Positions 45,281 through 55,442 of a stretch of 64,000 nt of DNA are shown here, one piece after another. Position 1 is the first letter of the stretch. Every line of letters begins with the position of its first letter. Under the pieces are notes generated by a model, which was given only the letters and a program-made list of their open reading frames with translations, had not been told where the DNA came from and ran no database searches. Made by a program: the position numbers and the translations under genes. Origin of the DNA: Piscirickettsiaceae bacterium (GTDB lineage: Bacteria; Pseudomonadota; Gammaproteobacteria; Nitrosococcales; Methylophagaceae); the NCBI GenBank assembly GCA_013215825.1, contig JABSQN010000001.1, forward strand, positions 388,874 through 452,873, read 5' to 3'.

Positions 45281-47209
45281 ATGTTACATTCGATGAACAC
45301 GACTATTTCACATTGGTTTTTATCACGCTCGCGTAGTGTGAAACGAATTATCACCTTATGTGTTGATCTTTTTATGGTTCCTATTGCTTTGTGGATGGCA
45401 TTTTCACTTAGATATAGTGAATTATATATGCCGTCACACGAGCAAATTTGGATCTTTTTATTAGCTCCTGTACTTGCGATCCCTATCTTTATTCGTTTTG
45501 GTTTATACCGCGCGGTTATTCGTTATATTGGCCTGCATGCGTTGGGCTCAATATTCAAAGCCGTTGCTTTATATACCGTGCTATTTGTCACGGTGATATT
45601 AATTTCGGGTTCATTTTCAGGAGTAATACCACGTACTGTTTATGGAATTAATGCCTTAATTCTATTGTTATTTGTTGGCGGAAGTCGATTATTGGCCCGC
45701 TGGATATTTGCTGACTATCAGCGTATACAATCTACTAAAAATACAGTTGAAAGGCGAATCCCTCCCGTTATTATCTATGGAGCAGGCACTGCAGGAGTGC
45801 AATTAGCAGATGCTTTAAAAACAAGTCATCAGCAAAAGCCGGTTGCTTTTATTGATGATCATGCTGATTTATATAATCGGCAAATTAATGATCTCAATAT
45901 TTACCCTTTTAAAGAATTAAGTTATTTAATTGAAAAATATCATGTGAGAGATGTGCTATTGGCTATGCCTTCTACTTCACGACGTGACAGACAAAATATT
46001 ATTGCGTCACTAGAGCCGTATCCGGTTCATGTTCGTACATTGCCAAATTTAAGTGATATTGCCGAGGGCAAGGTTAAAGTATCAGATATTCAAGATGTTG
46101 ATATAGCAGATTTATTAGGGCGAGAACAAATTGATCCTATTCCTCATTTGTTGCAGGCGAATATTGCGGGCAAAGTTGTTATGGTGACGGGAGCTGGTGG
46201 TTCGATAGGTTCAGAATTGTGTCGAAAAATAATTCAATTAAACCCGAAAGAATTGATTTTGTTTGAACTGAATGAGTTTGTTTTATATGAAGTAGAAAAA
46301 GAACTAAAACAGATTAATAAATCGCTTTCTATTATTCCTGTATTGGGTTCCGTACAAAACCAGAATCGAATAGAAAGTATTTGTCGGCAATTTCATATTG
46401 CTACGATCTACCATGCCGCGGCATATAAACATGTGCCATTAGTGGAAAAGAATAGCAGTGAAGGTATACGAAATAATATTTTTGGCACATTAAGCTTAGC
46501 GAAAGCAGCGATAGCATCAAAGGTAGAAACTGTGGTGCTTATTTCAACTGATAAAGCCGTTAATCCAACCAATACAATGGGTGCAAGTAAACGTTTTGCA
46601 GAATTAATATTACAAGCATTGGCAGAAGATAAGCAACAAAATCAACACACGCGGTTTACCATGGTTCGATTTGGCAATGTGCTGGGTTCATCGGGTTCAG
46701 TCGTCCCATTGTTTCATGAACAAATCGCCAATGGCGGCCCCGTTACAGTGACCGACCCCGATATTATTCGCTATTTTATGACCATTCCTGAGGCGGCAGA
46801 ACTCGTGATCCAAGCAGGTGCAATGGGTCAGGGGGGCGATGTCTTTGTATTGGATATGGGGGAACCTGTCAAAATAGTCGATTTAGCAAAACGGATGATC
46901 CATCTAAGTGGTTATACTGAAAAGGACGAAGATAATCTTGATGGTGATATTGAAATTGTTTACACCGGCTTAAGATCGGGCGAAAAGCTCTATGAAGAAT
47001 TATTAATCGGCAATAACGTTACCTCAACTCAGCACAGTAAAATTATGCGAGCGCAAGAAACCATTATCCCATGGGAGCAGCTTAGTGAAATATTGCAGGA
47101 GTTAGAACGAGAAAATAATGCAGATAATTGCCAGCAAGTAAGAGATCTTCTATTGATGTATGTTGATGGCTTTAAACCGCAATGTGAAGTTGAAGATTGG
47201 CTAAATTAA
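45281..47209 (+). CDS. UDP-sugar 4,6-dehydratase, WbpM/PglF type (membrane bound)
   Basis: A 642-residue membrane enzyme. Four N-terminal helices are followed by a CoA-binding-like Rossmann region (VIIYGAGTAGVQLADAL) and an SDR catalytic domain (VTGAGGSIGSELCRKI). The catalytic site reads STDKAVNPTNTMGASKR, with Met in place of Tyr, as in WbpM and FlaA1-like proteins. It likely converts UDP-GlcNAc to the 4-keto-6-deoxy sugar that starts QuiNAc or FucNAc. The 212-bp gap before it shows no gene. A second in-frame ATG (45293) is possible. Confidence 0.92.
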   Translation: MLHSMNTTISHWFLSRSRSVKRIITLCVDLFMVPIALWMAFSLRYSELYMPSHEQIWIFLLAPVLAIPIFIRFGLYRAVIRYIGLHALGSIFKAVALYTVLFVTVILISGSFSGVIPRTVYGINALILLLFVGGSRLLARWIFADYQRIQSTKNTVERRIPPVIIYGAGTAGVQLADALKTSHQQKPVAFIDDHADLYNRQINDLNIYPFKELSYLIEKYHVRDVLLAMPSTSRRDRQNIIASLEPYPVHVRTLPNLSDIAEGKVKVSDIQDVDIADLLGREQIDPIPHLLQANIAGKVVMVTGAGGSIGSELCRKIIQLNPKELILFELNEFVLYEVEKELKQINKSLSIIPVLGSVQNQNRIESICRQFHIATIYHAAAYKHVPLVEKNSSEGIRNNIFGTLSLAKAAIASKVETVVLISTDKAVNPTNTMGASKRFAELILQALAEDKQQNQHTRFTMVRFGNVLGSSGSVVPLFHEQIANGGPVTVTDPDIIRYFMTIPEAAELVIQAGAMGQGGDVFVLDMGEPVKIVDLAKRMIHLSGYTEKDEDNLDGDIEIVYTGLRSGEKLYEELLIGNNVTSTQHSKIMRAQETIIPWEQLSEILQELERENNADNCQQVRDLLLMYVDGFKPQCEVEDWLN

Positions 47210-47270
47210 AAGCTGAAAAGCACATGTCTAAAGTGTAGAATCATAAGCTGTTTACGAATAGGTTTAATAT

Positions 47271-49205
47271 ATGTGTGGAATAGTCGGCGGGATCGCAGAA
47301 AGAAATGTAATGCCTATCTTATTGGAAGGTTTGAGGCGGTTAGAATATCGAGGCTATGATTCATCCGGTATCGCTTTGCTTGATGCAGATAACACCATTC
47401 AGCGCGTAAGAACTATTGGTAAAATTAAACAGCTTGAAAACAAAATTGAGCAAGAAACAACACACTTTGCTGGCAATATTGGTATTGCACATACGCGTTG
47501 GGCAACACACGGTGTTCCCTCTGAAAATAATGCCCATCCCCATATCTGCAATAATAAAGTAGCCGTTGTTCATAATGGCATTATTGAAAATTATCAAACA
47601 CTTAAAAAAATACAGATAAAATCAGGCTATCGTTTCACATCAGAAACCGATACCGAAGTAATTGCTCACGCTATTCATCAGCAATTAGAAACAACAACCG
47701 ACTTATTACACGCCGTAACGAAGGCAATAAATGAATTTGAAGGTGCTTATGCAATAGGCGTAATCACAATAGACGATCCCGATACTTTAGTCGCTGCCAG
47801 AAAAGGCAGTCCACTAGTCATCGGTGTTGGTATTGGTGAATTCTTTATTGCCTCAGACGTATCAGCTCTACTTCCTGTTACTCAAAGCTTTATCTTTTTA
47901 GAAGAAGGTGATGTTGCTAAATTAACGCGTAACGCCATTGAAATTTATGATGTCAATGGTCAAAGCGTCGAACGAGAAATAAAACAATCAAGCTTAAGCG
48001 TAACTGCGGTAGAGCTAGGCGAACACCGCCACTATATGCACAAAGAAATACACGAACAACCACAAGCCGTCAGTAATTGTTTAGAAGGCCGCATCACGCA
48101 AGACAAAGTACTTGTTTCTAGTTTTGGGCCACAAGCAGAAGAAATATTCAAACGCATAGAGCAAATACACATCATAGCCTGTGGCACCAGTTATCACGCG
48201 GGCTTAGTGGCAAGATATTGGTTCGAAGATATTATCGGCCTACCCTGCCAAGTAGAAGTCGCCAGCGAATTTCGATACAGAAATCCAGTAATACAAAACA
48301 ACACCCTATTTGTCACCATCAGCCAATCAGGTGAAACAGCAGATACTCTAGCGGCACTACAGAAAATTAAGTCATTCCGCGATGCTTTTATTGATTCCCA
48401 AGAAGACGGGAGCCTCGTAGGTTGGACTTCAGTCCAACAAGCAGCCGATGATAAAAGACGCCACCCAAAAAACATCCCAACCCTAACCATCTGCAACGTC
48501 CCAGAAAGTAGCCTAACCAGAGAGTCAGACCTAAGCTACCTAACCCAAGCCGGCCCAGAAATAGGCGTAGCCTCAACCAAAGCCTTCACTACTCAATTAG
48601 TAGCGCTAGCATTATTGCTGACAAGCATAGGTAAAGTGCAGCAACGATTGAATGAAAAACGTGAAGCATTAATTGTAGAAGGCCTACAAAAATTACCAAG
48701 CCTAATTGCAAACGCCTTAACGCATGAAGAAGAAATTGAAGGCATTGCCCAACTTTTTGCCGACAAGCAACACGCATTATTTTTAGGACGCGGCACCATG
48801 TATCCCATAGCATTAGAAGGTGCATTAAAACTTAAAGAAATCAGCTATATTCATGCCGAAGCCTACCCTGCAGGCGAGCTTAAACATGGTCCATTAGCAC
48901 TCATTGATGAAAATATGCCTGTGATAGCTATCGCACCATTAGATGATTTATTAGAAAAGCTAAAATCAAATATCCAAGAAGTTAAGGCGCGAGGTGGACA
49001 GATGATCGTGCTAGAAGATGAGCAATCGGATATTAGCTCAGAAGAAGGAATTAAAGTAATCAAGGCTACGACGAATGTAGGGCGGATCACCGCGCCAATA
49101 ACATACAATATTCTTTTGCAGCTACTCAGTTATCACGTTGCCTTAATCAAAGGGACTGATGTCGATCAGCCTCGGAATTTGGCCAAGTCAGTAACTGTAG
49201 AATAA
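47271..49205 (+). CDS. glmS: Glucosamine-6-phosphate synthase GlmS with in-frame insertion
   Basis: A 644-residue amidotransferase/isomerase that makes GlcN-6-P for UDP-GlcNAc. The nucleophile Cys2 (MCGIVGG) and glutaminase motifs (GIAHTRWATHG, HNGIIENY) are intact, as are the SIS domains (SQSGETADTL, GVASTKAFTTQL, LGRGTMYPIALEGALKLKEI) and the DQPRNLAKSVTVE end. It is about 35 residues longer than E. coli GlmS. The excess lies between ADTLAALQKIK and TICNVPESS, where a palindromic repeat (48416-48438) sits in frame. It probably still works, since all catalytic motifs remain. Confidence 0.95.
   Translation: MCGIVGGIAERNVMPILLEGLRRLEYRGYDSSGIALLDADNTIQRVRTIGKIKQLENKIEQETTHFAGNIGIAHTRWATHGVPSENNAHPHICNNKVAVVHNGIIENYQTLKKIQIKSGYRFTSETDTEVIAHAIHQQLETTTDLLHAVTKAINEFEGAYAIGVITIDDPDTLVAARKGSPLVIGVGIGEFFIASDVSALLPVTQSFIFLEEGDVAKLTRNAIEIYDVNGQSVEREIKQSSLSVTAVELGEHRHYMHKEIHEQPQAVSNCLEGRITQDKVLVSSFGPQAEEIFKRIEQIHIIACGTSYHAGLVARYWFEDIIGLPCQVEVASEFRYRNPVIQNNTLFVTISQSGETADTLAALQKIKSFRDAFIDSQEDGSLVGWTSVQQAADDKRRHPKNIPTLTICNVPESSLTRESDLSYLTQAGPEIGVASTKAFTTQLVALALLLTSIGKVQQRLNEKREALIVEGLQKLPSLIANALTHEEEIEGIAQLFADKQHALFLGRGTMYPIALEGALKLKEISYIHAEAYPAGELKHGPLALIDENMPVIAIAPLDDLLEKLKSNIQEVKARGGQMIVLEDEQSDISSEEGIKVIKATTNVGRITAPITYNILLQLLSYHVALIKGTDVDQPRNLAKSVTVE
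48416..48438. repeat. Palindromic repeat inside glmS
   Basis: A perfect 8-bp inverted repeat, GTTGGACT and AGTCCAAC with a TC loop (48421-48438), preceded by CGTAG. The 23-bp unit matches 27887-27909 at the cysS stop at 20 of 23 positions. It lies within the roughly 30-codon stretch that normal GlmS proteins lack. Confidence 0.75.
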
Positions 49206-49367
49206 TAAGTAACTGATTAGGCATTTGAAATGTTGAATTGCAACGGTATAGGTTGGTTTCTTCACGAAATATAACCATTAATATTGTGAAGGTGATGAGC
49301 CGGTAATTGATTGAAAAGTAATCGTATAGAGTGAGTTTTCATATGAAGTTGAGGGATAATAAAGAGA

Positions 49368-50636
49368 ATGTCAGATAAAATATGTATTATCGGTTTAGGT
49401 TATGTAGGATTACCGTTAGCCGTTGCTTTTGCTGAAGAAGTAACCGTTGTAGGCTTTGATATTAATCCTGAACGGATTGTCGAGCTTGAATCTGGTTATG
49501 ATCGGACTTTAGAAATAGATAAAGAATTATTAGCATCTGTTTCAGATAATATTCATTACACCCCTAACCTGCAAGATGCACAAGACTGTAATATTTACAT
49601 TGTTACTGTTCCTACGCCTATTGATAAAACGAACCAACCCGATTTAACTCCCCTTATTAAATCATCACAAGCTGTGGGTGGAGTAATTAAAAAAGGTGAT
49701 ATTGTTATATACGAATCGACTGTTTACCCTGGGGTTACAGAAGATATATGCGTGCCTGAAATTGAAAAAGTATCAGGACTCAAGTTTAATATTGATTTTT
49801 TTGCGGGCTATTCTCCGGAGCGTATAAACCCGGGAGATAAAGAGCGCACGGTCAAAAAAATTCTAAAAGTAACAGCAGGCTCAACACCTGAAATAGCTGA
49901 AAGAGTGGATAATATTTATAAATCTATTATTACAGCAGGAACATTTTTAGCGTCAAGCATTAAAGTGGCAGAAGCTTCTAAAGTGATTGAAAATACGCAA
50001 CGTGATGTCAATATTGCACTTATTAATGAACTGGCCTTAATTTTTGATCAAATGGGCATTGATACAAAAGAAGTGATAGAAGCCGCAGCAACTAAATGGA
50101 ATTTTATTAAATTAATGCCGGGACTTGTTGGTGGTCACTGCATTGGTGTTGATCCTTATTATTTGACATTCAAAGCCGAAGAGGTTGGTTATCAACCTAA
50201 TTTAATTTTAGCCGCCCGACAAATCAATAATGGTATGGGCAAATATATTGCCGAAAAAACCATTAAAGAAATGATAAAAGCAGGGTGTGTAATCAAGGGA
50301 GCTAAGGTGTTGATGCTGGGCGTAACGTTCAAAGAAAACTGTCCTGATATGAGAAATACTAAAGTAATTGATATTATTGAAGAGTTAAAAGATTATGAGG
50401 TTGTTATTGATGTCTATGACCCATGGGTTAATAAAGAAGAAGAAAAGAAACATTATCATCATGGTTTTATAGATAACCCTTTTGAAGCCCAAGCTAAATA
50501 TGATGCAATTGTTGTTGCTGTTGGTCATGGCCAATTTCAAGAGTTGGTGATGGCAGACTATAAAAAAATATCGAAACAACTCCCGGTTATTATTGATGTT
50601 AAAGGGGTTGTAGAAAACCCTACATGGAGATTGTAA
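49368..50636 (+). CDS. wbpA: UDP-N-acetylglucosamine 6-dehydrogenase (WbpA/TviB type)
   Basis: A 422-residue nucleotide-sugar dehydrogenase with IIGLGYVGLPLAVAF for NAD, VTVPTPIDKTNQPDL, YESTVYPGVTE, and GLVGGHCIGVDPYYL with the catalytic Cys near residue 265. It is closest to WbpA/TviB proteins that oxidise UDP-GlcNAc to UDP-GlcNAcA. A GAGGGAT site precedes the ATG. The 162-bp leader (49206-49367) carries only an imperfect inverted repeat. wbpB starts at the next base after its stop. Confidence 0.9.
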   Translation: MSDKICIIGLGYVGLPLAVAFAEEVTVVGFDINPERIVELESGYDRTLEIDKELLASVSDNIHYTPNLQDAQDCNIYIVTVPTPIDKTNQPDLTPLIKSSQAVGGVIKKGDIVIYESTVYPGVTEDICVPEIEKVSGLKFNIDFFAGYSPERINPGDKERTVKKILKVTAGSTPEIAERVDNIYKSIITAGTFLASSIKVAEASKVIENTQRDVNIALINELALIFDQMGIDTKEVIEAAATKWNFIKLMPGLVGGHCIGVDPYYLTFKAEEVGYQPNLILAARQINNGMGKYIAEKTIKEMIKAGCVIKGAKVLMLGVTFKENCPDMRNTKVIDIIEELKDYEVVIDVYDPWVNKEEEKKHYHHGFIDNPFEAQAKYDAIVVAVGHGQFQELVMADYKKISKQLPVIIDVKGVVENPTWRL

Positions 50637-51695
50637 ATGAGAAGTTATCCTACTATTAATGGACGTAAAATCCGAATAGCTTTAGTTGGTTGTGGGCGAA
50701 TTGCAAAAAATCACTTCGGCTCGATAGAAACATACCCTAATGATTTTGAATTGGTCGCTGTGTGTGATAATGCGCCCGATGCGTTAAAACTTGCCACGGA
50801 TACTTATAAGGTGGCTGGGTATTTATCATTAACAGAAATGTTAGAATGTGAACAAATAGATGCTGTTTCAATTTGCACACCATCAGGCATTCATCCTGAA
50901 CAAACAGTTGAGATTGCAGAAGCGGGTGTACATGTTATTAGCGAAAAGCCCATGGCAACCCGATGGAACGACGGTGTGAAAATGGTAAAAGCCTGTGATA
51001 ATGCAGGAGTTCGGCTATTTGTTGTAAAACAAAACCGTCGAAATACAACCTTACAATTACTTAAGCGTGCTATGGATGAAAAACGCTTTGGTCGCATATA
51101 TATGGTTAACCTAAATGTATTTTGGACTCGTCCTCAAGAGTATTATGACCAAGCAGAGTGGCGCGGTACATGGGAGCTAGATGGCGGTGCATTTATGAAT
51201 CAGGCTAGTCATTATATTGATTTGGTTGACTGGCTTATTGGGCCTGTAGAAAAGGTTCAAGCTATGATGGGAACATTAGAGCGAGATATTGAAGTCGAAG
51301 ATACCGGTGTCGTTAATATTAAATGGCGTAGCGGAGCAATGGGTTCGATCAATGTCACCATGCTAACTTATCCCAAAAATTACGAAGGCTCCATTACTAT
51401 CTTAGGGGAAAAAGGCACAGTCAGAGTTGGTGGGCTAGCGGTGAACGAAATTCAGCACTGGGAGTTTGAAGATACTCGCGATTATGATAAAACCATTAAA
51501 GAAGCTAACTATGAAACAACCTCAGTTTATGGTTTTGGGCATCCACTTTATTATAAAAACATTGTAGATGTATTACGTGGAGAAGCAGAACCTGAAACTG
51601 ATGGCAGAGAAGGTTTAAAATCATTAGAAGTGCTGATAGCGGCTTACCTTTCTGCTCGTGATGGAAAGACAGTTTCATTACCTTTAGAGTACTAA
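50637..51695 (+). CDS. wbpB: UDP-GlcNAcA 3-dehydrogenase (WbpB type, Gfo/Idh/MocA)
   Basis: A 352-residue oxidoreductase with an N-terminal Rossmann fold ([18 protein letters not shown]) and SEKPMATRW, the Gfo/Idh/MocA active-site Lys motif. In the known pathway WbpB oxidises C3 of UDP-GlcNAcA, with NAD recycled via 2-oxoglutarate, and WbpE then transaminates. It overlaps wbpD by one base (TAATG). Confidence 0.9.
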   Translation: MRSYPTINGRKIRIALVGCGRIAKNHFGSIETYPNDFELVAVCDNAPDALKLATDTYKVAGYLSLTEMLECEQIDAVSICTPSGIHPEQTVEIAEAGVHVISEKPMATRWNDGVKMVKACDNAGVRLFVVKQNRRNTTLQLLKRAMDEKRFGRIYMVNLNVFWTRPQEYYDQAEWRGTWELDGGAFMNQASHYIDLVDWLIGPVEKVQAMMGTLERDIEVEDTGVVNIKWRSGAMGSINVTMLTYPKNYEGSITILGEKGTVRVGGLAVNEIQHWEFEDTRDYDKTIKEANYETTSVYGFGHPLYYKNIVDVLRGEAEPETDGREGLKSLEVLIAAYLSARDGKTVSLPLEY

Positions 51696-52282
51696 TGATG
51701 AATCAAAATTTCACGGTTCATGAAACGGCAATTATAGATGATGGTGCGACAATAGGTGACGGATCACGAGTATGGCACTGGGCACATGTCTGTGGAGAAG
51801 CTAAAATAGGCAAAGGAGTGTCATTAGGGCAAAACGTATTTGTCGGCAATAAAGTAAGCATTGGGGATAAATGTAAAATCCAAAATAATGTATCGGTTTA
51901 CGATAACGTTACATTAGAAAAAGGTGTTTTTTGTGGCCCAAGTATGGTGTTTACCAATGTATACAACCCTCGTTCATTAATAGAGCGAAAAAATGAATAC
52001 CGTAATACTTTAGTAAAAAAAGGTGCAACATTAGGCGCTAACTGCACAATAGTCTGTGGCGTAACTATTGGAGAATATGCCTTCATTGGTGCAGGTGCTG
52101 TTATCAATAAAAATGTAAAACCTTATGCCTTAATGGTAGGTGTACCTGCAAAGCAAATTGGCTGGATGAGTCAATTTGGTGAAAAATTAGATTTACCCGT
52201 AACAGGGAATGCAGAAGTTAGCTGTGAGCATACAGGGCAAAAGTATGTTTTGAATGGCGAACAGTTAGATGTTTTAAAGTGA
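51695..52282 (+). CDS. wbpD: UDP-sugar N-acetyltransferase (WbpD type)
   Basis: A 195-residue left-handed beta-helix acyltransferase with hexapeptide repeats ([36 protein letters not shown]). It should acetylate the 3-amino group of UDP-GlcNAc3NA with acetyl-CoA, as WbpD does. Two adjacent ATG codons can start it; the first overlaps the wbpB stop. It ends 7 bp before wbpE. Confidence 0.9.
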   Translation: MMNQNFTVHETAIIDDGATIGDGSRVWHWAHVCGEAKIGKGVSLGQNVFVGNKVSIGDKCKIQNNVSVYDNVTLEKGVFCGPSMVFTNVYNPRSLIERKNEYRNTLVKKGATLGANCTIVCGVTIGEYAFIGAGAVINKNVKPYALMVGVPAKQIGWMSQFGEKLDLPVTGNAEVSCEHTGQKYVLNGEQLDVLK

Positions 52283-52289
52283 GTTATTA

Positions 52290-53387
52290 ATGAAAATAGA
52301 CTTTGCAAACCTACAGCATCAATATCAAGTTTATAAAAAAGATATTGATGCTAATATTCAAGCCGTTCTTAATAAGTCGAACTATATTATGGGCGAGGAA
52401 GTAAAATTATTGGAGCAGCAACTACAATATTTTACAGGGGCTAAACATGCAATAACCTGTTCAAATGGCACTGATGCATTGTTATTAGCCATGATGGCAA
52501 TGGAGATTCAGCCTGATGATGAAATTATCACCACACCATTCACCTTTATTTCAACAGCAGAAACGGTTGCTTTTTTAAAAATAAAACCTGTCTTTGTAGA
52601 TATCGATGAAGAAACCTTCAATATAGACCCAAACAAAATAGAAGCAGCAATCACCAACAAAACAAAAGCAATCATGCCGGTTAGTCTCTATGGGCAACCC
52701 GCCGATATGGATGAAATTAATGCTATTGCCAAAAAGCATAACTTAAAAGTCATTATAGATGGCGCGCAGGCCTTTGGTGCGACTTATAAGGATAAAATGG
52801 AAGTGCATCATTGTGATATATACACCACCAGTTTTTTTCCAGCAAAACCATTAGGTTGTTATGGCGATGGTGGTGCTGTTTTTACAAATAATGAACAATA
52901 TGCAGAAAAAATGAAAATGATGCGAGTTCATGGGCAAAGTAAACGATACCATCATAAATACATTGGTATGGGGGGGCGGTTAGACACCTTGCAAGCCGCC
53001 GTATTATTAGCAAAACTACCGCATTATAAAAATGAGATTATTGCCAGACAAGCAGTAGCAGGAAAATATACTCAGGCATTACATAGTAGTGTGAAAACGC
53101 CATTGGTAAAAGAAAACAGAACAAGTGTTTGGGCGCAATATACGATAAGAGTCGAGAACAGACAACAGTTACAAGAGCATCTAACTCAAGAAGGCATCCC
53201 TACAGCTGTGCATTACTCTATTCCATTACATTTACAAGAATGTTTTCAATATTTAGGCTTACAAAAGGGATGTTTCCCCGTATCTGAAAAAGTTTGTGAA
53301 GAGGTTGTAAGTTTGCCAATGAATCCTTTTTTGAAGAATAAAGAAATTGACTATGTTGCTCAGGCGGTGAAAACAATACTTAAATGA
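52290..53387 (+). CDS. wbpE: Sugar aminotransferase (WbpE type, DegT/DnrJ/EryC1)
   Basis: A 365-residue PLP-dependent aminotransferase. It shows KYIMG-like NYIMGEEVKLLE, CSNGTDALLLAMMA, the DGAQAFGATY segment and the PLP-binding Lys in TTSFFPAKPLGCYGDGGAVF. In WbpE the product is UDP-GlcNAc3NA. With wbpA, wbpB, wbpD here and a 2-epimerase at 63.1 kb the route to UDP-ManNAc3NAcA is complete. Confidence 0.92.
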   Translation: MKIDFANLQHQYQVYKKDIDANIQAVLNKSNYIMGEEVKLLEQQLQYFTGAKHAITCSNGTDALLLAMMAMEIQPDDEIITTPFTFISTAETVAFLKIKPVFVDIDEETFNIDPNKIEAAITNKTKAIMPVSLYGQPADMDEINAIAKKHNLKVIIDGAQAFGATYKDKMEVHHCDIYTTSFFPAKPLGCYGDGGAVFTNNEQYAEKMKMMRVHGQSKRYHHKYIGMGGRLDTLQAAVLLAKLPHYKNEIIARQAVAGKYTQALHSSVKTPLVKENRTSVWAQYTIRVENRQQLQEHLTQEGIPTAVHYSIPLHLQECFQYLGLQKGCFPVSEKVCEEVVSLPMNPFLKNKEIDYVAQAVKTILK

Positions 53388-54667
53388 TTGATGTTCTAAA
53401 ATCAAAATCAGAATTCACACGTAATGTTTTGACTCTTATGACTGGATCAGCCATTGCTCAGGCTATTCCAGTTGCAATTAGTCCTATATTAACGAGAATT
53501 TATACGCCTGAAGATTTTGGTGTGTTTGCACTTTATATTGCAATAACCGCGCTTGTTTCAGTGATAGCAACTGGCCGTTATGAGTTAGCAATTATGCTGC
53601 CTCAAAAAGAAGACGATGCAAAAAAGTTGGTATTATTGTCAATAATGATAACAACACTTATTAGTGTGATTACACTTTTTATTGTTTTTTTTTACAATGA
53701 GGATATAGCTCTTTTATTAGGAAATGAAAAAATTAGACCTTGGTTATATTTCTCTCCAATAACTATTTTTTTTACTGGGGTGTATCAGAGTGTTAGGTAT
53801 TGGAGTAATAGGCAAAAGAGTTTTAAGCAGTTGGCAGTTAATCGTATTGTTCAAAGTTCAAGTAGTGCCGCAACTCAAATAGGTGTTGCCGATATAATAC
53901 CAGGAGGATTGATTGTAGGAAATGTTGTAGGTCAAGGGATTTCAACCGCTGTTTTAATTAAATTTTTTTGGGAAAATAATAAACTAAAAAAAGGTAAAAA
54001 AACATTTTATCTGAAATATATTGCATTATTGAGGAGGTATAAAAAACTACCTTACTTTTCAATGCCGATGGGGTTTATTAATACGTTATCCAATCAAATT
54101 AAGCCACTAGTATTTTCATCACTTTTTTCTGCAACAATAGTCGGCTGGGTATTTATGGCAGAACGAATGTTAAATACACCTTTATCGATGATATCAAATT
54201 CTTTTCACTCTGTTTTTTTTCAGAAGTTTGTCAATACAGATAAAAAAGTAGAAATATATATAAAATCATATTTTCTTTTACTAATACTAGCATTAGTTAT
54301 ATTAAGTCCTATTTATCTATGGGGAGAACAAATTTTTAGTATTGTTTTTGGAGATAATTGGACTGTGGCAGGCAATATTGCTTCGATGATGTCTCCTATG
54401 CTGTGTTTTTCATTTGCTGTAAGTTCGATAAGTACAGTATTTACAGCATTAGAAAAAAATGAAATTAGTTTAATTTGGCAAATCATATATTTTTTAGGGA
54501 TAGCTGCAGTTATTTATTCTAATTACTTAGAAGGTTATCTTTTTGTAATAGAATACTTAGTGATTTGGGGTGTGATTATGTATTTTGTGTTGTTTTTATT
54601 AGGACTGTATCAGGTCAAGAAGTATCTGTCTAAAACAACTGAAAATAAAATGCCTGCGAAATTATAG
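53384..54667 (+). CDS. wzx: O-unit flippase, Wzx/polysaccharide exporter family
   Basis: A 427-residue membrane protein with 12 or so helices, of the MOP exporter superfamily. It opens with TRNVLTLMTGSAIAQAIPVA, then LTRIYTPEDFGVFALY, the usual Wzx start. It moves a lipid-linked repeat unit to the periplasm. It overlaps wbpE by 4 bp. AT content is higher and A/T runs are more frequent than in the wbp genes, as is common for wzx. Confidence 0.9.
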   Translation: MIDVLKSKSEFTRNVLTLMTGSAIAQAIPVAISPILTRIYTPEDFGVFALYIAITALVSVIATGRYELAIMLPQKEDDAKKLVLLSIMITTLISVITLFIVFFYNEDIALLLGNEKIRPWLYFSPITIFFTGVYQSVRYWSNRQKSFKQLAVNRIVQSSSSAATQIGVADIIPGGLIVGNVVGQGISTAVLIKFFWENNKLKKGKKTFYLKYIALLRRYKKLPYFSMPMGFINTLSNQIKPLVFSSLFSATIVGWVFMAERMLNTPLSMISNSFHSVFFQKFVNTDKKVEIYIKSYFLLLILALVILSPIYLWGEQIFSIVFGDNWTVAGNIASMMSPMLCFSFAVSSISTVFTALEKNEISLIWQIIYFLGIAAVIYSNYLEGYLFVIEYLVIWGVIMYFVLFLLGLYQVKKYLSKTTENKMPAKL

Positions 54668-54705
54668 TTAGCAAAAATTTAAGATAAAGAATAAAGGTAA
54701 TTGTT

Positions 54706-55365
54706 ATGGATTATAAAACTAAAAAGGTTGATGGTAAAGATGTTCTTTATAGTTCAGACTGGATTCATGGGCTTGAACAAGAAATACACTATAACTGGTA
54801 TTATCATCAGGCAAAAATTGTTTATGACAATTGTACCCGGAAGGATAAGATATTAGAGATAGGGATAGGAACAGGGGTGTTATCTGATATATTGAAAAAG
54901 CGTAAATGGGAAGTAACAACTCTTGATATTGATGAGGGGAAAAATCCAGATATATGTGAAGATGCATTAAGTTTTAATTATTTAAAAGCTAAAATTGATG
55001 TGGTTTTAGCATATGAGGTTTTTGAGCATATCCCTTTTTCGACATTTCACAAGTTAGTTGAGAAGCTGGGGAGCTCTAAAGTAAGTAGTATTTATTTTTC
55101 CCTACCATGGAATGAATACCAGATCATTGATTTTTCATTAAGTTTACCCCGTATTCGGGGGGTAAAGTTTAGATTTTCAGTGAGAAAACAACGAATTGAT
55201 ACTGTTGCCCATTTTTGGGAATTATCTACGAAAGCAAAGAATATGAATGAAAAAAAATTAGTTACTTTTGAGGAGGTGCAAACTTTATTTAATAAACATG
55301 GGTATGAAGCAACGCCATTAAATAAAATTGGTGCTATTCAGTATTTTGAAGCAAAATTAATTTAA
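54706..55365 (+). CDS. Class I SAM-dependent methyltransferase
   Basis: A 219-residue methyltransferase. Motif I is ILEIGIGTGVLSDIL (about residue 46 on), followed by VTTLDIDEGKNPDI with the acidic ribose-binding residue and VVLAYEVFEHIPF. The target, a sugar or lipid, is unknown. It starts 38 bp after wzx. Confidence 0.8.
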   Translation: MDYKTKKVDGKDVLYSSDWIHGLEQEIHYNWYYHQAKIVYDNCTRKDKILEIGIGTGVLSDILKKRKWEVTTLDIDEGKNPDICEDALSFNYLKAKIDVVLAYEVFEHIPFSTFHKLVEKLGSSKVSSIYFSLPWNEYQIIDFSLSLPRIRGVKFRFSVRKQRIDTVAHFWELSTKAKNMNEKKLVTFEEVQTLFNKHGYEATPLNKIGAIQYFEAKLI

Positions 55366-55442
55366 ATGATTGGAATTAGATGTGTGTTACCTTCAATATA
55401 TACTATAGAAATCTTCTGCTTGTAATAGGCGTAAGATGAAAA

